A stretch of DNA of 64,000 nt from Haemophilus parainfluenzae (GCF_900450995.1 NZ_UGHY01000002.1:1855001-1919000); one strand, 5' to 3'; counted from the stretch's first letter, positions 37,981-49,304 are shown. Notes: generated from the sequence alone by a model not told the origin. Translations and numbers: made by a program.

Positions 37981-38887
37981 ATTGATATTCCTGCAATGTA
38001 TCAATCTCGGGTAACTGCAATAATGCTGCATTTTTTTGAGTAAGTGCAATTTGTAAAGAGGCAACACTTTTATCTATGGCAGTTAAAACACTCACTTTTT
38101 CTTGGTTAAAGAATAGTTGATGATGCAAGATTTTGATTAATTGCTGTTTTGATAGAGGACTAAGATTTTGGGAGAGTAATTCTTTTTCGAGTAAGTTCCA
38201 TACCAGCAAATCAACAAGAGGGCGAAAAGGCTCAATAAAATCATCCGCTAAATTAAAGGCATTCAGTTCACTATGATGAAATAAACCTAATTGTGGTAGC
38301 CAACCATAAAGTACAAGGCTTCTTGCCACAGCTGAACGCACAACGGTATAAGCATAGTTCAGATGTATATTAATGGCATTGTCTTCTTTTCGTCTGAAAT
38401 GAGTGCCGAATAATCCAGAGAAATAAATGACCGCACTTTGTGCTTCAAGATTATCTTTATCGCCTGATTTCACTAAATTAGCGAGCCGGAGTAACCGTTC
38501 TGATTTTTCTCGAAGCTGACAGAGTGATAAGACTTTTGCTTGATTACGAATTTTTTGTTGCACAATGCGTTGCCAAAGTTGTTTTTTCAGTGGCAAGCTC
38601 GTTTCAAGTTGTAATTTAAGGGTTTTTAATTGTCGATAATATTGATTAAAAGGGAGCCATTGACCACAAGGTAAAAATTGTTCATCGCAACTTAATAAAG
38701 TGATTCCGTATAAACCGAATGCCGAGAGTAAAGGAAGGGTAATCACCGTTTCTCGGCTTTCCACAACTACAATAGCAATATCTTCTAAAGGAACGGTAAA
38801 TTCGTTTCCTTCTTGTTGAATCAGCATTTGTTGCTGATGCAAAGAGAGTTTTCCCCCTTTACTAATAAGAAGACTTCTCCATGTCAT
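37973..38887 (-). CDS. cas1: CRISPR-associated endonuclease Cas1
   Basis: This 304-residue integrase inserts new spacers. It starts [20 protein letters not shown], typical of subtype II-C Cas1. The helical C-terminal catalytic domain has the metal ligands in the [16 protein letters not shown] (Glu), [17 protein letters not shown] (His) and FRPLVD (Asp) blocks. It lies between cas9, 56 bp upstream, and cas2, which it overlaps. No csn2 or cas4 is present, which confirms subtype II-C. An uptake signal lies inside at 38430-38438. Confidence 0.95.
   Translation of the reverse strand: MTWRSLLISKGGKLSLHQQQMLIQQEGNEFTVPLEDIAIVVVESRETVITLPLLSAFGLYGITLLSCDEQFLPCGQWLPFNQYYRQLKTLKLQLETSLPLKKQLWQRIVQQKIRNQAKVLSLCQLREKSERLLRLANLVKSGDKDNLEAQSAVIYFSGLFGTHFRRKEDNAINIHLNYAYTVVRSAVARSLVLYGWLPQLGLFHHSELNAFNLADDFIEPFRPLVDLLVWNLLEKELLSQNLSPLSKQQLIKILHHQLFFNQEKVSVLTAIDKSVASLQIALTQKNAALLQLPEIDTLQEYQYE
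38430..38438 (-). repeat. Uptake signal inside cas1
   Basis: Exact ACCGCACTT on the plus strand, so the signal reads on the minus strand, the coding strand of cas1. Confidence 0.9.
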
Positions 38888-38943
38888 AATATATCCTTAC
38901 AAAAAAATCCCCATACGTAATACGTATGAGGATTAAGTTGAGA

Positions 38944-41900
38944 TTAACGAATAGCTTGGCGTTTACTTGGTTTACATAAACGAATATTTTTCCCAAGTTC
39001 ATCTATTTGATATTTTTCAAAGGAAAGAGCTAGTTTTATTCCAACACTTTGATGAATACCGCCTTTTGCTTTAGATTTTTCTAGATCATGTTCCTTAATA
39101 ACAATATTACCTGTTGCTCGGTCAAGCCCATTAAAGTAACCCCAAATGGTTTTCTTTTTAGTGACTAATTTCACTAAGTCATTTGGGTGTAATGAAAATT
39201 TGAAAGTTGCAGAGTTATCCATCACTTCCCAATCTTCCTCATCTTTATATTGTGTCGCAGCTTTATTAGGCAAAATACCTTTAGCTACTTGCCAGGTATA
39301 AATTGGTACAAGGAAATATTTTCCATTTTTAGTGAAGACATCCACTCTCACCATAGAGGCATTATCCGCGACACCATTACCCTCACGGACTAATACGCCA
39401 GATTTTTGTACTTGCTCTACTCGTACTGATTTAACAATAGCCCCACCTTTTTTCATAAAAGGTTCCGAAAACGCTTTAGCAGGATCATCATTAAACGCCT
39501 CTAGACGAGCTTTTAAAGCATCATAAAGATCTTTTTCACGTTCACGATTTACCATCAATTCTAAATCTTTTAATTTTAATTTAGTGAGTGGAATTTTAAT
39601 CACGCTTATCCCTTCATTGAGACGTTTCGCGGATTTCACGGTTTCCATGTGTCCTTGACCGGTCATTTTGCGTGTTGGCATTCGAGATACAAATAGAGGT
39701 TGGACAAATTCATGATTTGCTTGTGGACGATCAGGCAATCTATTTTCTAGCTCCAGTTTAGGATTATCACTAAAAATTCGGATTTCAACTTCTTGTTTGA
39801 AAAATTGCCATGGTGCAGGGAAGTGTAATGGAATAATTTCACCAGTTTCACGATCTATTCGTTCACCAGTGAATACATCACCTGCTTCAAAACGAACAAA
39901 ACGTGTGATTTTTTTCTGCATAGCGACGGTTGAGCAAGCGACCACAACGGCATCTAAAGCGTGATGGCGGTCATTGTCTTCACGTGATTTTGCTAATCCC
40001 CAACGGCCACGAAGTAAAGCAGTAATTTGCCCGTTGGAAGCAAATACTTTGCGTTTTCCTTCACCTGTTAAGTGCATATTATCTGCAATAAAGTTACATA
40101 AGAAACGAGCAACGTAGCGCGTATCATTTAAGTTACGCTCGATAAAGCCTTTTTCATCAAGTTTTTGGCTTAGGATGCGTTGTTTTTTTGCATAAGGGAA
40201 TGCGCTCGTTTCAACTAATGCTTTGAAAGCTCTCCAGCGTTCGCTGTCATGTTTACCATCAAGCCATTCAAAAGGGGTTAAATTGCCTTTGTTTTGATTT
40301 TCATTAGCAATCACTAGTACTTTATTGTTGAAGCTATCATCCCAAGTGCGGGAAAACGGTAGGGCGTGATCGACTTCTACATAGCCTTTTTCTAATAAAC
40401 GGTGTAATTCGATAGGTTTGCCGGAATATAAACATTTTGCATTTTGTTGTTTATAAAGTCGCATTTTTAAAATGTCTTTGGCTTTAGGTTCACCAGCAAA
40501 ATGAGGGAAGTACTCTTTAAACTCATTGATTGCGTTTTCTCGCTGTTTACGATTTTCTTCCTGACGTTTTTCTAGTTCACGACGATCTTTGTAAGATTTG
40601 CCAACTTCTCGTCCTGTTTCAATATGAATACGAGCGGGCGAACCATATAATCTCACTACACCATTAATCACTTTTCGAGCCTGCGTGAGTGTTCTTAAAA
40701 CCACAGGATTACGGATTTCATCAGCTGGAATCTGTGGTAAGAAGTGATAGCTTTCTTCTGTTTTTTTACCATAATGATCGCCATAAATTTCACGACAAGC
40801 CTCGTCATAGCGTAGTCCTTGTTGCATTAATGGTAGAAGTTTATATAAAGCTTTAAGAGATAATTGGATAAATTTATCAAAACTAAGATTTTCCAATAAG
40901 GCATTTAATACAGGTTGAGAGAGTTTGCCCGCTAAGTAAGCGCTGATATCTTCATCAGTTTTATATAATGAAAATGCCGTACCAATTTCATCTAATAATG
41001 TTGGATTTGCCTTTAATTCTGCCCATTCAGCTTTTAGGTTATTACCTTCTAATACCTTGCGAATTTGGTGATAGGCTTTCATTTCCATCAGAGTTGTTTT
41101 GGTTTCAATGGCTTTTTTATCTTCACCGGAATAACGGACGCCTTTAAAGATTGCATCATCAGATAAATTTAATATTGAACGTACTTGTGCATAAGTTAAT
41201 TTAGCTTTTTCATAAGGTTGTTCGATTAACATTAAACGTTCATTATCACTTAAGGCACGCTCTAAGCCATTTTCTTGAATACGTAAATTATTTAATTTCG
41301 TTATCCAAACAAAACGTTCAGCAGTATAGGTATTTTTAGCTGCCTTATATTCATCTTCAAAAGTACATTTACCGAGCATTTTTAAAATGGCTTCACCAGA
41401 TAAGGCAGGTTTTTGCCACATTAAAAGTGCGGTTAAATTTTCTAATAATTTTTCTGAAGCGAATGGATTACCAAAGTGTTGTTGACGCGAGAAGAGAAGT
41501 TCCATTTCGGCGAGTAAGTCTAGTCGGCTAAATGTGTGAGTATAGGCGCCTTGCTGGTTACGGATATGGCCTTCTTCGCTCTCAAATTTTTTTACAGCAA
41601 GTTCTGCAGGCGTACGATATGTAGCTTGTTGCAGTAATTCATGGTTACTGGCTACACCGCTTAATAACGCGCCTAGCTCTTTATTTTCGCTTTTACTTTC
41701 ATTTTTACGCTGAGATAAATAACCACGGTGCTTAATTAAATGTAATAACACAGCAGCCCATTCTTGGCGTTCTAGTTTTCGATCTAGACCTTCGACACGT
41801 AGCTGCCAAAGTTGATGAGGAAGATGTTCATCAGTGGATAATAGGATATTTTCTGATTTTAGAAGTCGTTTTGCTTTTTTCAGGCGAGCAACGCGACGTT

Positions 41901-42108
41901 GAGTTAATCGACGAGCGGAGCGGGCTAAGCGGCGAGAAAGCGCGAGACTTTCACCTGTTTTGGGCATTTCTGCTCGTTCGAAAGTACGAACACCAACATC
42001 AATTAAACGCAGAGGATTCTCTTTTTCGTCAATTTCAACTACAGCCCAGCCAACAGAGGCGATACCAAGGTCAAGACCAAGGATATAATGTAAGTTTTTA
42101 TTTTCCAT
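38944..42108 (-). CDS. cas9: Type II-C CRISPR endonuclease Cas9
   Basis: This 1054-residue effector cuts target DNA guided by crRNA:tracrRNA. RuvC-I is [17 protein letters not shown] with D13; the arginine-rich bridge helix is at about 57-84; RuvC-II is [10 protein letters not shown] with E497. HNH is [20 protein letters not shown] with H581, and RuvC-III is [11 protein letters not shown] with H716 and D719. All nuclease residues are present. The C-terminal PAM-interacting region starts at about 850. Length and motifs fit the Nme/Hpa II-C group. AAGGAAC precedes the ATG. tracrRNA is divergent, and cas1-cas2 follow in the same operon. There are no stop codons or gaps, so the system looks functional. 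Confidence 0.98.
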   Translation of the reverse strand: MENKNLHYILGLDLGIASVGWAVVEIDEKENPLRLIDVGVRTFERAEMPKTGESLALSRRLARSARRLTQRRVARLKKAKRLLKSENILLSTDEHLPHQLWQLRVEGLDRKLERQEWAAVLLHLIKHRGYLSQRKNESKSENKELGALLSGVASNHELLQQATYRTPAELAVKKFESEEGHIRNQQGAYTHTFSRLDLLAEMELLFSRQQHFGNPFASEKLLENLTALLMWQKPALSGEAILKMLGKCTFEDEYKAAKNTYTAERFVWITKLNNLRIQENGLERALSDNERLMLIEQPYEKAKLTYAQVRSILNLSDDAIFKGVRYSGEDKKAIETKTTLMEMKAYHQIRKVLEGNNLKAEWAELKANPTLLDEIGTAFSLYKTDEDISAYLAGKLSQPVLNALLENLSFDKFIQLSLKALYKLLPLMQQGLRYDEACREIYGDHYGKKTEESYHFLPQIPADEIRNPVVLRTLTQARKVINGVVRLYGSPARIHIETGREVGKSYKDRRELEKRQEENRKQRENAINEFKEYFPHFAGEPKAKDILKMRLYKQQNAKCLYSGKPIELHRLLEKGYVEVDHALPFSRTWDDSFNNKVLVIANENQNKGNLTPFEWLDGKHDSERWRAFKALVETSAFPYAKKQRILSQKLDEKGFIERNLNDTRYVARFLCNFIADNMHLTGEGKRKVFASNGQITALLRGRWGLAKSREDNDRHHALDAVVVACSTVAMQKKITRFVRFEAGDVFTGERIDRETGEIIPLHFPAPWQFFKQEVEIRIFSDNPKLELENRLPDRPQANHEFVQPLFVSRMPTRKMTGQGHMETVKSAKRLNEGISVIKIPLTKLKLKDLELMVNREREKDLYDALKARLEAFNDDPAKAFSEPFMKKGGAIVKSVRVEQVQKSGVLVREGNGVADNASMVRVDVFTKNGKYFLVPIYTWQVAKGILPNKAATQYKDEEDWEVMDNSATFKFSLHPNDLVKLVTKKKTIWGYFNGLDRATGNIVIKEHDLEKSKAKGGIHQSVGIKLALSFEKYQIDELGKNIRLCKPSKRQAIR
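41425..41433 (+). repeat. Uptake signal inside cas9
   Basis: Exact AAGTGCGGT on the plus strand, antisense to cas9 coding. Confidence 0.9.
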
Positions 42109-42172
42109 AAGGTTTGTTCCTTTTTATTAGTTTTTTGTTTAAATTTTAACAGATTTTTGTATAAAAAATATA

Positions 42173-42201
42173 TTGACGATAAAAAAATAAATAGCTAGAA
42201 T
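42173..42201 (+). promoter_or_regulatory. tracrRNA promoter
   Basis: TTGACG (42173-42178), 17 bp, TAGAAT (42196-42201), predicting transcription from about 42208. It is close to consensus for sigma-70. Confidence 0.75.
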
Positions 42202-42207
42202 TCACCT

Positions 42208-42312
42208 CGTTGTAATGGCACTGCGAAATGAAAAACGTTGTTACAATAAGAGAAAAAATTTCTCGCAAAGCTCTGTCCCTTGAAATGTAAGTTTCAAGGG
42301 ACATCTTTTTTT
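42208..42312 (+). ncRNA. tracrRNA
   Basis: The anti-repeat contains GCACTGCGAAATGAAAAA (42218-42235), which is perfectly complementary to 18 nt of the CRISPR repeat. A bulge and a second paired segment ending TACAA (42242-42246) follow. Two more stems follow: GAGAAA/TTTCTC, then the terminator GTCCCTTGAAA/TTTCAAGGGAC with T7. The architecture matches Neisseria II-C tracrRNA. Length is about 105 nt. It is divergent from cas9. Confidence 0.93.
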
Positions 42313-42354
42313 GCTTATTTAGAAACTAAAGATGTGAGAGTAGGTTAACAAAAA

Positions 42355-42392
42355 CAAAAAAACGCTTAATAAAATTATTAAGCGTTTTTTTA
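42355..42392. terminator. Bidirectional terminator between tracrRNA and the DedA-family gene
   Basis: AACGCTTAATAA and TTATTAAGCGTT form a perfect 12-bp inverted repeat with A and T runs outside. An exact uptake signal (ACCGCACTT) follows at about 42417-42425. Confidence 0.75.
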
Positions 42393-42434
42393 TTGACGAA
42401 AATTTATAAAGTTTTGACCGCACTTTATAAGAAA

Positions 42435-43040
42435 TTATTTAGCCTGTTTCTTCGCTTTTTTCCATTTCCAGAATAAGAAAATCGCTAATGCGCCAACAAG
42501 GATATAAATCACGAGTTGGCCTTTTTTAATTTGTTCGTGTAACCAATCTAAGTTTTTCGCACCAAATTCACCAAGGTAAACCCAAATTGGCACGGAAATA
42601 ATCGCGGCGCAGAAATCAATTAATACAAAGCGAGTGTAGCTGACACGGCGGGTGATGCCTGAAACCATATAAATTGGTGCGCGTAATCCTGGAAGGAAAC
42701 GAGCTACAAATAAAACACGGTTGCCGTATTGGGCAAATTTTTCACGCACCATTTTGAGGCGTTCTAATGTTACAATTTTACGCATTGGTCGGAAACGTAA
42801 AATTCGGGTGCCGTAAATGCGACCAAGCCAGTACATGGTTGAGTCACCAGCAAGTACACCAATCATACTCACGACTAACATTAAGTGGGAATTGACGCTT
42901 TCAGGATAGAGGCCAGCGATTACACCGCCGGAGACAAGCGTGATATCTTCTGGAATAGGTACACCAAAGCCACAAATAATCAGAACAAATAGCACCGCCC
43001 AATAACCGTAATCGGTAAAAAAGCTGATAAGAAATTCCAT
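42435..43040 (-). CDS. DedA-family membrane protein
   Basis: This 201-residue protein of the DedA/VTT (SNARE-associated) superfamily probably helps recycle undecaprenyl phosphate or other lipid carriers across the inner membrane. The family blocks are visible: GFGVPIPEDITLVSGG (about 24-39), FARFLPGLRAPIYMVSGI (about 115-132) and the basic C-terminus. Four to five hydrophobic segments are seen. It is monocistronic, divergent from rplY. Confidence 0.85.
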   Translation of the reverse strand: MEFLISFFTDYGYWAVLFVLIICGFGVPIPEDITLVSGGVIAGLYPESVNSHLMLVVSMIGVLAGDSTMYWLGRIYGTRILRFRPMRKIVTLERLKMVREKFAQYGNRVLFVARFLPGLRAPIYMVSGITRRVSYTRFVLIDFCAAIISVPIWVYLGEFGAKNLDWLHEQIKKGQLVIYILVGALAIFLFWKWKKAKKQAK

Positions 43041-43164
43041 TTGAAACCCACTTACAATCAGTTAGTTAAAATTAATTAAAAATTGGGGCTTATTTTAATC
43101 GCTTTGCCTTGAAAAGCCTAGAAAAAAATTGCTGTGTAAATTTGCATTGTGGGGCTGAATATTT

Positions 43165-43240
43165 TATAATCCGTCGCTCTCAAAGTTTGTCTTTGAGCAA
43201 ATTTAGGAAAATTGCTGGGTCGCCTGCAATTTTTTATTTT
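43165..43240 (+). promoter_or_regulatory. rplY promoter and probable attenuator leader
   Basis: A perfect TATAAT (43165-43170) is followed by the hairpin CTCAAAG/CTTTGAG (43179-43197). A second hairpin, AAAATTGC/GCAATTTT (43208-43233), runs directly into TTTTTTATTTT. The second element looks like an intrinsic terminator inside the 5' leader, 27 bp before the rplY start, as expected for L25 autoregulation. An L25 leader family is known in gamma-proteobacteria; I cannot confirm a match. Confidence 0.6.
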
Positions 43241-43266
43241 AAACTTTTAATCAAGAGAACATTAAA

Positions 43267-43554
43267 ATGGCATTTAAATTTAACGCTGAAGTTCGTCAAG
43301 CGCAAGGTAAGGGTGCGAGCCGCCGCCTGCGTCACAACGGTCAAATCCCTGCAATCATTTATGGTGGCAGCGAAGCACCTGTTTCAATCATCTTAAATCA
43401 CGATGAATTAAACAACGCACAAGTTCACGATTCTTTCTATAGCGATGTAATCACTTTAGTGGTTGAAGGTAAAGAAGTTGCAGTGAAAGTTCAAGCAATG
43501 CAACGTCACCCATTCAAACCAAAATTGGTTCACATTGACTTCAAACGTGCTTAA
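43267..43554 (+). CDS. rplY: 50S ribosomal protein L25
   Basis: This 95-residue protein binds 5S rRNA (loop E). It is the short form of the L25/CTC family, with [20 protein letters not shown] (about 17-36) and the C-terminal [15 protein letters not shown]. It lacks the long CTC tail. A longer overlapping frame from 43109 is in another phase and is not real. It is flanked by its own leader and terminator. Confidence 0.96.
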   Translation: MAFKFNAEVRQAQGKGASRRLRHNGQIPAIIYGGSEAPVSIILNHDELNNAQVHDSFYSDVITLVVEGKEVAVKVQAMQRHPFKPKLVHIDFKRA

Positions 43555-43571
43555 TTTTTAGCTTGTGATAA

Positions 43572-43606
43572 GAACACCAATAATGATGAGTTATTGGTGT
43601 TTTTTT
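43572..43606 (+). terminator. Terminator of rplY
   Basis: AACACCAATAA and TTATTGGTGTT form a perfect 11-bp stem followed by six T residues. Confidence 0.88.
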
Positions 43607-43658
43607 CTTTTCGGGCAAAGTGCGGTCAAATTTGAAATCGTTTTAGGAGTATTTTCCA

Positions 43659-44453
43659 ATGAAGATAGCCTTAGGCATTGAATATAACGGAAAACAGTAT
43701 TGTGGCTGGCAGCGACAAGAGAAAGTGCGTAGCGTACAAGAAGAATTAGAAAAAGCGTTATCTTTTGTGGCAAATGAAAAAATTGAAGTGTTTTGTGCGG
43801 GCAGAACAGACTCTGGTGTGCATGGTACAGGGCAAGTCGTACATTTTGAAACCACAGCAGTTCGTCCTGAAAAAGCTTGGGCATTTGGTACCAATGCGAA
43901 TTTACCTGATGATATTTCAGTGAGTTGGGCAAAAGTGGTGGATGATGAATTTCATGCTCGTTTTTCGGCAACCGCGCGTCGCTATCGTTATATTTTATAT
44001 TGTAATAAATTGCGTTCAGCCATTTTGCCGGAAGGAATTACCCATTGCCATTTAGATTTGGACGAAAAGAAAATGTACCAAGCGGGGCAGTTTTTATTGG
44101 GAGAAAATGATTTTTCTTCTTTCCGTGCGGCACAGTGTCAATCAAATACCCCTTGGCGAAATGTGCATCATTTAAATGTGGTGCGAAAAGGGCAGTACAT
44201 TATTGTGGATATTCAAGCCAATGCTTTTGTGCATCATATGGTACGCAACATTGTGGGAAGCTTGATTGAAGTCGGTGCCGGTAATCAACCTGTTGAGTGG
44301 ATGAAATGGTTGTTAGAGCAAAAAGATCGTAAATTAGCTGCTCCAACAGCGAAACCCGAAGGCTTATATTTAGTGAATGTCATTTACCCTGAAAAATTTG
44401 CGATTCCACAGAAAAATTTAGGGCCATTGTTTTTAGAAGATAATCTCATCTGA
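43659..44453 (+). CDS. truA: tRNA pseudouridine(38-40) synthase
   Basis: This 264-residue enzyme isomerises uridines in the anticodon stem-loop. The catalytic Asp is in [18 protein letters not shown] (Asp about 52), and [14 protein letters not shown] (about 182-195) is conserved. Length is as in E. coli TruA. It precedes accD and folC, a common gamma-proteobacterial order. Confidence 0.95.
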   Translation: MKIALGIEYNGKQYCGWQRQEKVRSVQEELEKALSFVANEKIEVFCAGRTDSGVHGTGQVVHFETTAVRPEKAWAFGTNANLPDDISVSWAKVVDDEFHARFSATARRYRYILYCNKLRSAILPEGITHCHLDLDEKKMYQAGQFLLGENDFSSFRAAQCQSNTPWRNVHHLNVVRKGQYIIVDIQANAFVHHMVRNIVGSLIEVGAGNQPVEWMKWLLEQKDRKLAAPTAKPEGLYLVNVIYPEKFAIPQKNLGPLFLEDNLI

Positions 44454-44518
44454 CTAGCAAATTTCGCTAAATTATGATTAAATATGCAAACTTTTCTAGT
44501 TAATAAAAAAGGTAAAAA

Positions 44519-45409
44519 ATGAGCTGGATTGATAGAATTTTTAGCAAAGGAACCTCTTCCTCTGCATCACGTAAAGCCAACGTACCAGAAGGGGTTTGGA
44601 CAAAATGTACCTCTTGTGAACAAGTTCTTTACGGTGAAGAAGTAAAACGTAATTTATATGTTTGTCCAAAATGCGGCCATCATATGCGCATTGATGCTCG
44701 TGAGCGCCTTTTAGCCTTATTAGATGAGGGTTCAAGCCAAGAATTATCGGCTGATTTAGAACCAAAAGATATTCTTAAATTTAAAGATTTAAAAAAATAT
44801 AAAGATCGTATTACTGCTGCACAAAAAGAAACCGGTGAAAAAGATGCGTTAATCACAATGACTGGTACACTTTACAACATGCCTGTAGTCGTTGCCGCAT
44901 CTAACTTCAATTTCATGGGCGGTTCAATGGGCTCTGTTGTGGGCTCAAAATTCGTAAAAGCGGCAGAAAAAGCAATTGAATTAAACTGTCCATTTGTATG
45001 TTTCTCTGCAAGTGGTGGTGCACGTATGCAAGAAGCGCTTTTCTCCTTAATGCAAATGGCAAAAACTAGTGCTGTCTTAGCAAAAATGCGTGAAAAAGGT
45101 GTGCCGTTTATTTCCGTATTAACGGATCCGACATTAGGTGGTGTATCTGCAAGTTTTGCGATGTTAGGTGATGTGAACATCGCTGAACCAAAAGCATTAA
45201 TTGGTTTTGCAGGACCACGTGTTATCGAACAAACTGTGCGTGAAAAATTACCAGAAGGCTTCCAACGTAGTGAATTCTTACTCGAGAAAGGGGCGATTGA
45301 TATGATCGTGAAACGTTCAGAAATGCGTTCAACCCTTGGAAACCTTTTAAGCAAACTTACCAATCAACCTTCACCTTTTGTTGAAGTAGAAGTTGTTGAA
45401 CATGAGTAA
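44519..45409 (+). CDS. accD: Acetyl-CoA carboxylase carboxyltransferase subunit beta
   Basis: This 296-residue subunit forms malonyl-CoA with AccA. It has the N-terminal four-cysteine zinc finger (C30, C33, C49, C52) and the crotonase-like carboxyltransferase core, including [11 protein letters not shown]. Its stop overlaps the folC start (ATGAGTAA), so the two are translationally coupled. accA is elsewhere. Confidence 0.96.
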   Translation: MSWIDRIFSKGTSSSASRKANVPEGVWTKCTSCEQVLYGEEVKRNLYVCPKCGHHMRIDARERLLALLDEGSSQELSADLEPKDILKFKDLKKYKDRITAAQKETGEKDALITMTGTLYNMPVVVAASNFNFMGGSMGSVVGSKFVKAAEKAIELNCPFVCFSASGGARMQEALFSLMQMAKTSAVLAKMREKGVPFISVLTDPTLGGVSASFAMLGDVNIAEPKALIGFAGPRVIEQTVREKLPEGFQRSEFLLEKGAIDMIVKRSEMRSTLGNLLSKLTNQPSPFVEVEVVEHE

Positions 45410-46718
45410 TACAATGAATTTAAAAGCCACTTCGCCACTCGCTGAGTGGCTTTCTTATTTGGAAAACAGTCATTTTAAAGCTATTGATTTAGGGCTGGAT
45501 CGTATTAAATACGTGGCAGAAGAATTGGATCTTTTGAATCCCGCCCCCTATGTGATCACGGTAGGGGGAACAAATGGTAAAGGCACGACTTGTCGTTTGC
45601 TTGAAACTATTTTGTTAAATCACGGTTTGCGTGTGGGTGTGTATTCTTCACCTCATTTATTGCGTTATAACGAACGTGTTCGTATTCAAAATCAAGACTT
45701 GCCGGATGAAATGCATACCGCTTCTTTTGATTTTATTGAAAAACATAAAACGCAGTCCCTCACTTATTTTGAATTTAGCACTTTATCAGCGTTGCATTTA
45801 TTCAAACAAGCGAAGCTTGATGTCGTCATTTTAGAAGTAGGGCTTGGTGGACGCTTAGATGCAATCAATATTGTGGATAATGATCTGGCAGTTATCACCA
45901 GTATTGATATTGATCATACGGATTTTCTTGGTTCAACTCGCGAAGAAATTAGCTTTGAAAAAGCGGGGATTTTCCGTGCGAATAAACCGGTTGTAATTGG
46001 CGAGCCAAATGTTCCGCAACCTATGTTAGAACAAGCGGAGAAATTACATTGCCATGTTTCACGCCGAGATGTCACTTGGTCGTTTAAAGCTAATGAACAA
46101 ACTTGGATGTGGCTGAGTAATAAAGTGCGGTTAGAAAATCTGCCGTTTTGCCGAATTCCATTAGCTAATGCCGCAACTGCTTTGGCTGTTGTTGAACAGA
46201 TGCCTTTTGATATTTCTGTCGATACCATTAAACGTTCATTAATTGAAGTGGAATTGGTGGGTCGTTTCCAACAATTGAAAGGTAATCAATTAGAAAAATT
46301 GGCAAAACGCTCGAATGTATCCTATTCACAGTTGCCAAAAGTGATCATTGATGTTGGGCATAATCCTCATGCGGCAAAATATTTAGCTGAAAAATTGACC
46401 GCACTTAAAACACAAATTTCAGGTCGCATTATTGCCGTTTGTGGTATGTTAAAAGATAAAGATGCCGAGTCGGTGTTTACCCAACTTACTTCCGTTATTG
46501 ACCAATGGCACTGTGTAACATTAGGCGGTTACCGTGGTCAATCGGGTGATGACTTAAATGCAAAATTAACAACAGTTTGTCCATCAGCAAAAAGTGTTTC
46601 TGAAGACTCTGTCATTGAAGGGGTTCAAAGTGCGGTTAAAAATGCAGATAAAAATGACATTGTGCTGGTATTTGGATCTTTCCACACCGTAGGGGAATTT
46701 TTAGAATATTTAGCTTAA
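45402..46718 (+). CDS. folC: Dihydrofolate synthase / folylpolyglutamate synthase
   Basis: This 438-residue Mur-ligase-like enzyme adds glutamate to dihydropteroate and folates. The ATP loop [12 protein letters not shown] (about 54-65) and the following [14 protein letters not shown], both FolC signatures, are present. The start ATG at 45402 overlaps the accD stop. An upstream TTG extension to 45393 is not preferred. Three uptake signals lie inside the gene (about 46123, 46398, 46628). Confidence 0.94.
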   Translation: MSNTMNLKATSPLAEWLSYLENSHFKAIDLGLDRIKYVAEELDLLNPAPYVITVGGTNGKGTTCRLLETILLNHGLRVGVYSSPHLLRYNERVRIQNQDLPDEMHTASFDFIEKHKTQSLTYFEFSTLSALHLFKQAKLDVVILEVGLGGRLDAINIVDNDLAVITSIDIDHTDFLGSTREEISFEKAGIFRANKPVVIGEPNVPQPMLEQAEKLHCHVSRRDVTWSFKANEQTWMWLSNKVRLENLPFCRIPLANAATALAVVEQMPFDISVDTIKRSLIEVELVGRFQQLKGNQLEKLAKRSNVSYSQLPKVIIDVGHNPHAAKYLAEKLTALKTQISGRIIAVCGMLKDKDAESVFTQLTSVIDQWHCVTLGGYRGQSGDDLNAKLTTVCPSAKSVSEDSVIEGVQSAVKNADKNDIVLVFGSFHTVGEFLEYLA

Positions 46719-46728
46719 TGAATATAAT

Positions 46729-46757
46729 AAAGGCTGGTTTTGACCAGCCTTTTGTTT
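46729..46757. terminator. Bidirectional terminator between folC and yfcH
   Basis: AAAGGCTGGT and ACCAGCCTTT form a perfect 10-bp stem between convergent genes, with T-rich flanks. Confidence 0.85.
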
Positions 46758-47642
46758 TTAAAGTATTTTGTGAAAGTAATTACTCAATTCTGAGTATTGG
46801 AATGTAAATCCGCAATCTAACAAATGTTTTGGATAGGCATTTTGGCTATCTAAAAGAATGCAAGCACGCTCACCTAGAATAGTAGTTAATAAAAATTGAG
46901 GTACTTGAGCAAAACAAGGTCGATGTAATGCTTTACCTAATAGTTGGTTGAATGTCCCGTTTTTAACGGGATGTGATGCAGTAAAATTAAATGCCCCTTC
47001 GCAAGCGTTATGATCAAGTAAAAAGAGCAGGCCTTTTATCATATCCTCTAATGCTATCCAACTCCAATATTGCTCACCATTCCCTAATTTTCCGCCTAAT
47101 CCGAAGCGATAGAGCGGTAGAATTTTAGCAAAAGCCCCACCTTTTGGAGAAAGTACTAATCCGGTTCTCACTAAACAGACTCTTGTGTTGGCTTGCTTTG
47201 CTGCATTTTCCCAATCAATACAAAGCTGTGCGGTAAATTGAGTACTTGGATTTGTATTTTCAGTGATCTGCTCGTCACCGCAGTTTCCATAAATTCCGGT
47301 TGCAGAACCTGAAATCAGAGCTGGGGGATATTCACTTTGGTTAATGAGTTGAACAAGCTGCTGTGTTAAATCAATGCGGCTATGACGTAGTTTTTCTTTT
47401 TGTTGAATCGTCCATTTTTTATCGAAGATTGGCTCACCGGCAAGATTAATAACAGCATCAAAGGTATTCAAGTCTTTGAGTGTTAAAAGTGCGGTCAAAA
47501 GTTGAGGTGTTTTTTCAGAAAAAACAGCTTGGGCTTTTTCAATAGAGCGAGTTAATACTGTCACGGTATCGCCACGTGAAAGTAGCGCTTCAACTAAGGG
47601 TTTTCCAACAAATCCCGTTCCGCCGGTCACTAAGATATTCAT
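46758..47642 (-). CDS. yfcH: NAD-dependent epimerase-like protein (SDR39U1/YfcH family)
   Basis: This 294-residue extended short-chain dehydrogenase has the nucleotide-binding [20 protein letters not shown] (1-20), [14 protein letters not shown] around the catalytic Tyr (about 112-125) and the DUF1731 C-terminal cap ([19 protein letters not shown]). Substrate is unknown. It overlaps argR by 4 bp, forming an argR-yfcH operon. Confidence 0.88.
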   Translation of the reverse strand: MNILVTGGTGFVGKPLVEALLSRGDTVTVLTRSIEKAQAVFSEKTPQLLTALLTLKDLNTFDAVINLAGEPIFDKKWTIQQKEKLRHSRIDLTQQLVQLINQSEYPPALISGSATGIYGNCGDEQITENTNPSTQFTAQLCIDWENAAKQANTRVCLVRTGLVLSPKGGAFAKILPLYRFGLGGKLGNGEQYWSWIALEDMIKGLLFLLDHNACEGAFNFTASHPVKNGTFNQLLGKALHRPCFAQVPQFLLTTILGERACILLDSQNAYPKHLLDCGFTFQYSELSNYFHKIL

Positions 47643-48097
47643 GATAGATTACTTTCAAAAAGCATTTGAATTTGCTCTAGAAGTGATTTGATTGTTATGT
47701 CTTTTGTTGGTGTTACAAAAATGGTGTCATCTCCCGCAATCGTACCCAAAATTCCTTCAGGTTTACCAATGGAGTCCAATAATCGGGCAATTAACTGTGC
47801 CGCACCGGGAGAGGTTTTAATGACGATAGCGAAATCATTGTGATCAATATCCAAAACCAGATTTTTTAATGGGCTGCTAGTGGCGGGGACGCTTAATTCA
47901 CTTGGTAAGCAATACACCATTTCCATTTTCGTATTTCTTGCACGAACTGCACCAAATTTACTTAGCATGCGTGAAACTTTAGACTGGTTAATGCTTTGAA
48001 ATCCTTGGTTTTTTAAGGCTTCAACAATTTCACTTTGAGAAGCAAATCGTTCTTGATTGAGCAGTTCTTTAAATGCTTTAGTTAATTGATCTGACAT
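47639..48097 (-). CDS. argR: Arginine repressor
   Basis: This 152-residue regulator binds ARG boxes as a hexamer with arginine. It has an N-terminal winged helix ([28 protein letters not shown], about 19-46) and a C-terminal hexamerisation and arginine-binding domain with [11 protein letters not shown] (about 121-131). The start is placed at MSDQL (48097) from similarity to known ArgR. An ARG box at 48132-48145 suggests autoregulation. It is divergent from mdh, as in E. coli. Confidence 0.93.
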   Translation of the reverse strand: MSDQLTKAFKELLNQERFASQSEIVEALKNQGFQSINQSKVSRMLSKFGAVRARNTKMEMVYCLPSELSVPATSSPLKNLVLDIDHNDFAIVIKTSPGAAQLIARLLDSIGKPEGILGTIAGDDTIFVTPTKDITIKSLLEQIQMLFESNLS

Positions 48098-48131
48098 AGA
48101 TATTCTCATATAGGGGAATTTGCATAAGAAT

Positions 48132-48145
48132 TGCATAAAAATTCA
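48132..48145. promoter_or_regulatory. ARG box
   Basis: TGCATAAAAATTCA fits the ArgR operator TGAATWWWWATTCA with one deviation in the first arm (C for A). It is 35 bp upstream of the argR start. Confidence 0.6.
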
Positions 48146-48283
48146 TTTTAGGCAATTAAAATAAACCTGTCATTTGAAAAGTTTGAACTAGATCGCATAA
48201 TTGAATTTCTCTGTTTGTAATTTATTAATGAAAACCTTAAAATCCTACCTAGTTAGGATTAATTAATACATGAGGAGTATTTT

Positions 48284-49219
48284 ATGAAAATTGCAGTATT
48301 AGGCGCAGCAGGTGGTATTGGTCAAGCATTAGCCTTATTACTTAAATTACAATTACCCGCTGAAAGTGAATTAGCACTGTATGATATTGCACCAGTGACA
48401 CCAGGTGTGGCTAAAGATGTGAGTCATATTCCGACAGCGGTTAAAGTAGAAGGTTTTGCAGGAGAAGATCCAACACCTGCACTTAAAGGTGCTGATGTCG
48501 TTTTAATTTCTGCAGGGGTAGCTCGTAAACCGGGCATGGATCGTTCAGATCTTTTCAATATCAATGCAGGTATCGTGCGTAACTTAATTGAACATGTTGC
48601 AAAAACTTGTCCAAAAGCTTGTGTAGGTATTATCACCAACCCTGTGAACACAACTGTTGCGATTGCTGCAGAAGTATTGAAAAAAGCGGGTGTTTACGAC
48701 AAACGTAAATTATTCGGTGTCACCACTTTAGACGTGTTACGTTCTGAAACATTTGTATCTGAATTAAAAGGCTTAAATGTTTCTCGTACAAGCGTACCAG
48801 TTATTGGTGGACACTCAGGTGTGACGATTCTTCCATTACTTTCACAAGTTCAATATGCTGAGTGGAAAGAAGAGGAAATTGCACCATTAACTAAACGTAT
48901 CCAAAACGCAGGTACTGAAGTGGTTGAAGCAAAAGCAGGTGGTGGTTCTGCAACACTTTCTATGGCTCAAGCGGCAGCACGTTTTGCGCGTTCATTAGTG
49001 AAAGGCTTAAGCGGCGAAACTGTGGTTGAATGTACTTATGTTGAAGGTGACGGTAAATATGCACGTTTCTTTGCTCAACCTGTACGTTTAGGTAAAGAAG
49101 GTGTAGAAGAAATTTTACCAATCGGTACCTTAAGCAAATTTGAACAAGAAGCTTTAGAAGCAATGTTACCAACATTGCGTGCGGATATTGAATTAGGCGA
49201 AAAATTTATTAACGGCTAA
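48284..49219 (+). CDS. mdh: Malate dehydrogenase
   Basis: This 311-residue NAD-dependent enzyme interconverts malate and oxaloacetate. It has the GAAGGIGQ nucleotide-binding loop (7-14), the arginine-bearing [13 protein letters not shown] and the catalytic H177 in [10 protein letters not shown]. Length equals E. coli Mdh. A GAGGAG ribosome binding site precedes it and an intrinsic terminator follows. Confidence 0.97.
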   Translation: MKIAVLGAAGGIGQALALLLKLQLPAESELALYDIAPVTPGVAKDVSHIPTAVKVEGFAGEDPTPALKGADVVLISAGVARKPGMDRSDLFNINAGIVRNLIEHVAKTCPKACVGIITNPVNTTVAIAAEVLKKAGVYDKRKLFGVTTLDVLRSETFVSELKGLNVSRTSVPVIGGHSGVTILPLLSQVQYAEWKEEEIAPLTKRIQNAGTEVVEAKAGGGSATLSMAQAAARFARSLVKGLSGETVVECTYVEGDGKYARFFAQPVRLGKEGVEEILPIGTLSKFEQEALEAMLPTLRADIELGEKFING

Positions 49220-49235
49220 TTTAATTCTATTTCTG

Positions 49236-49267
49236 GAGAAGAGGAGTAGTCAGCTCCTCTTTTTTTA
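49236..49267 (+). terminator. Terminator of mdh
   Basis: AAGAGGAG...CTCCTCTT with a 7-nt loop is followed by T6, 20 bp after the mdh stop codon. Confidence 0.85.
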
Positions 49268-49304
49268 TACGAAAATGATTAAACATAAAAAAGTGAAGAA
49301 AAAT

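Noticed and set aside
44872..45363. 163-codon minus-strand ORF inside accD
   Set aside because: Antisense shadow of a well-conserved gene.
48121..48135. Second ARG box (TGCATAAGAATTGCA)
   Set aside because: It overlaps the better box by four bases at 11-bp spacing, not the roughly 21-bp spacing of paired ARG boxes.
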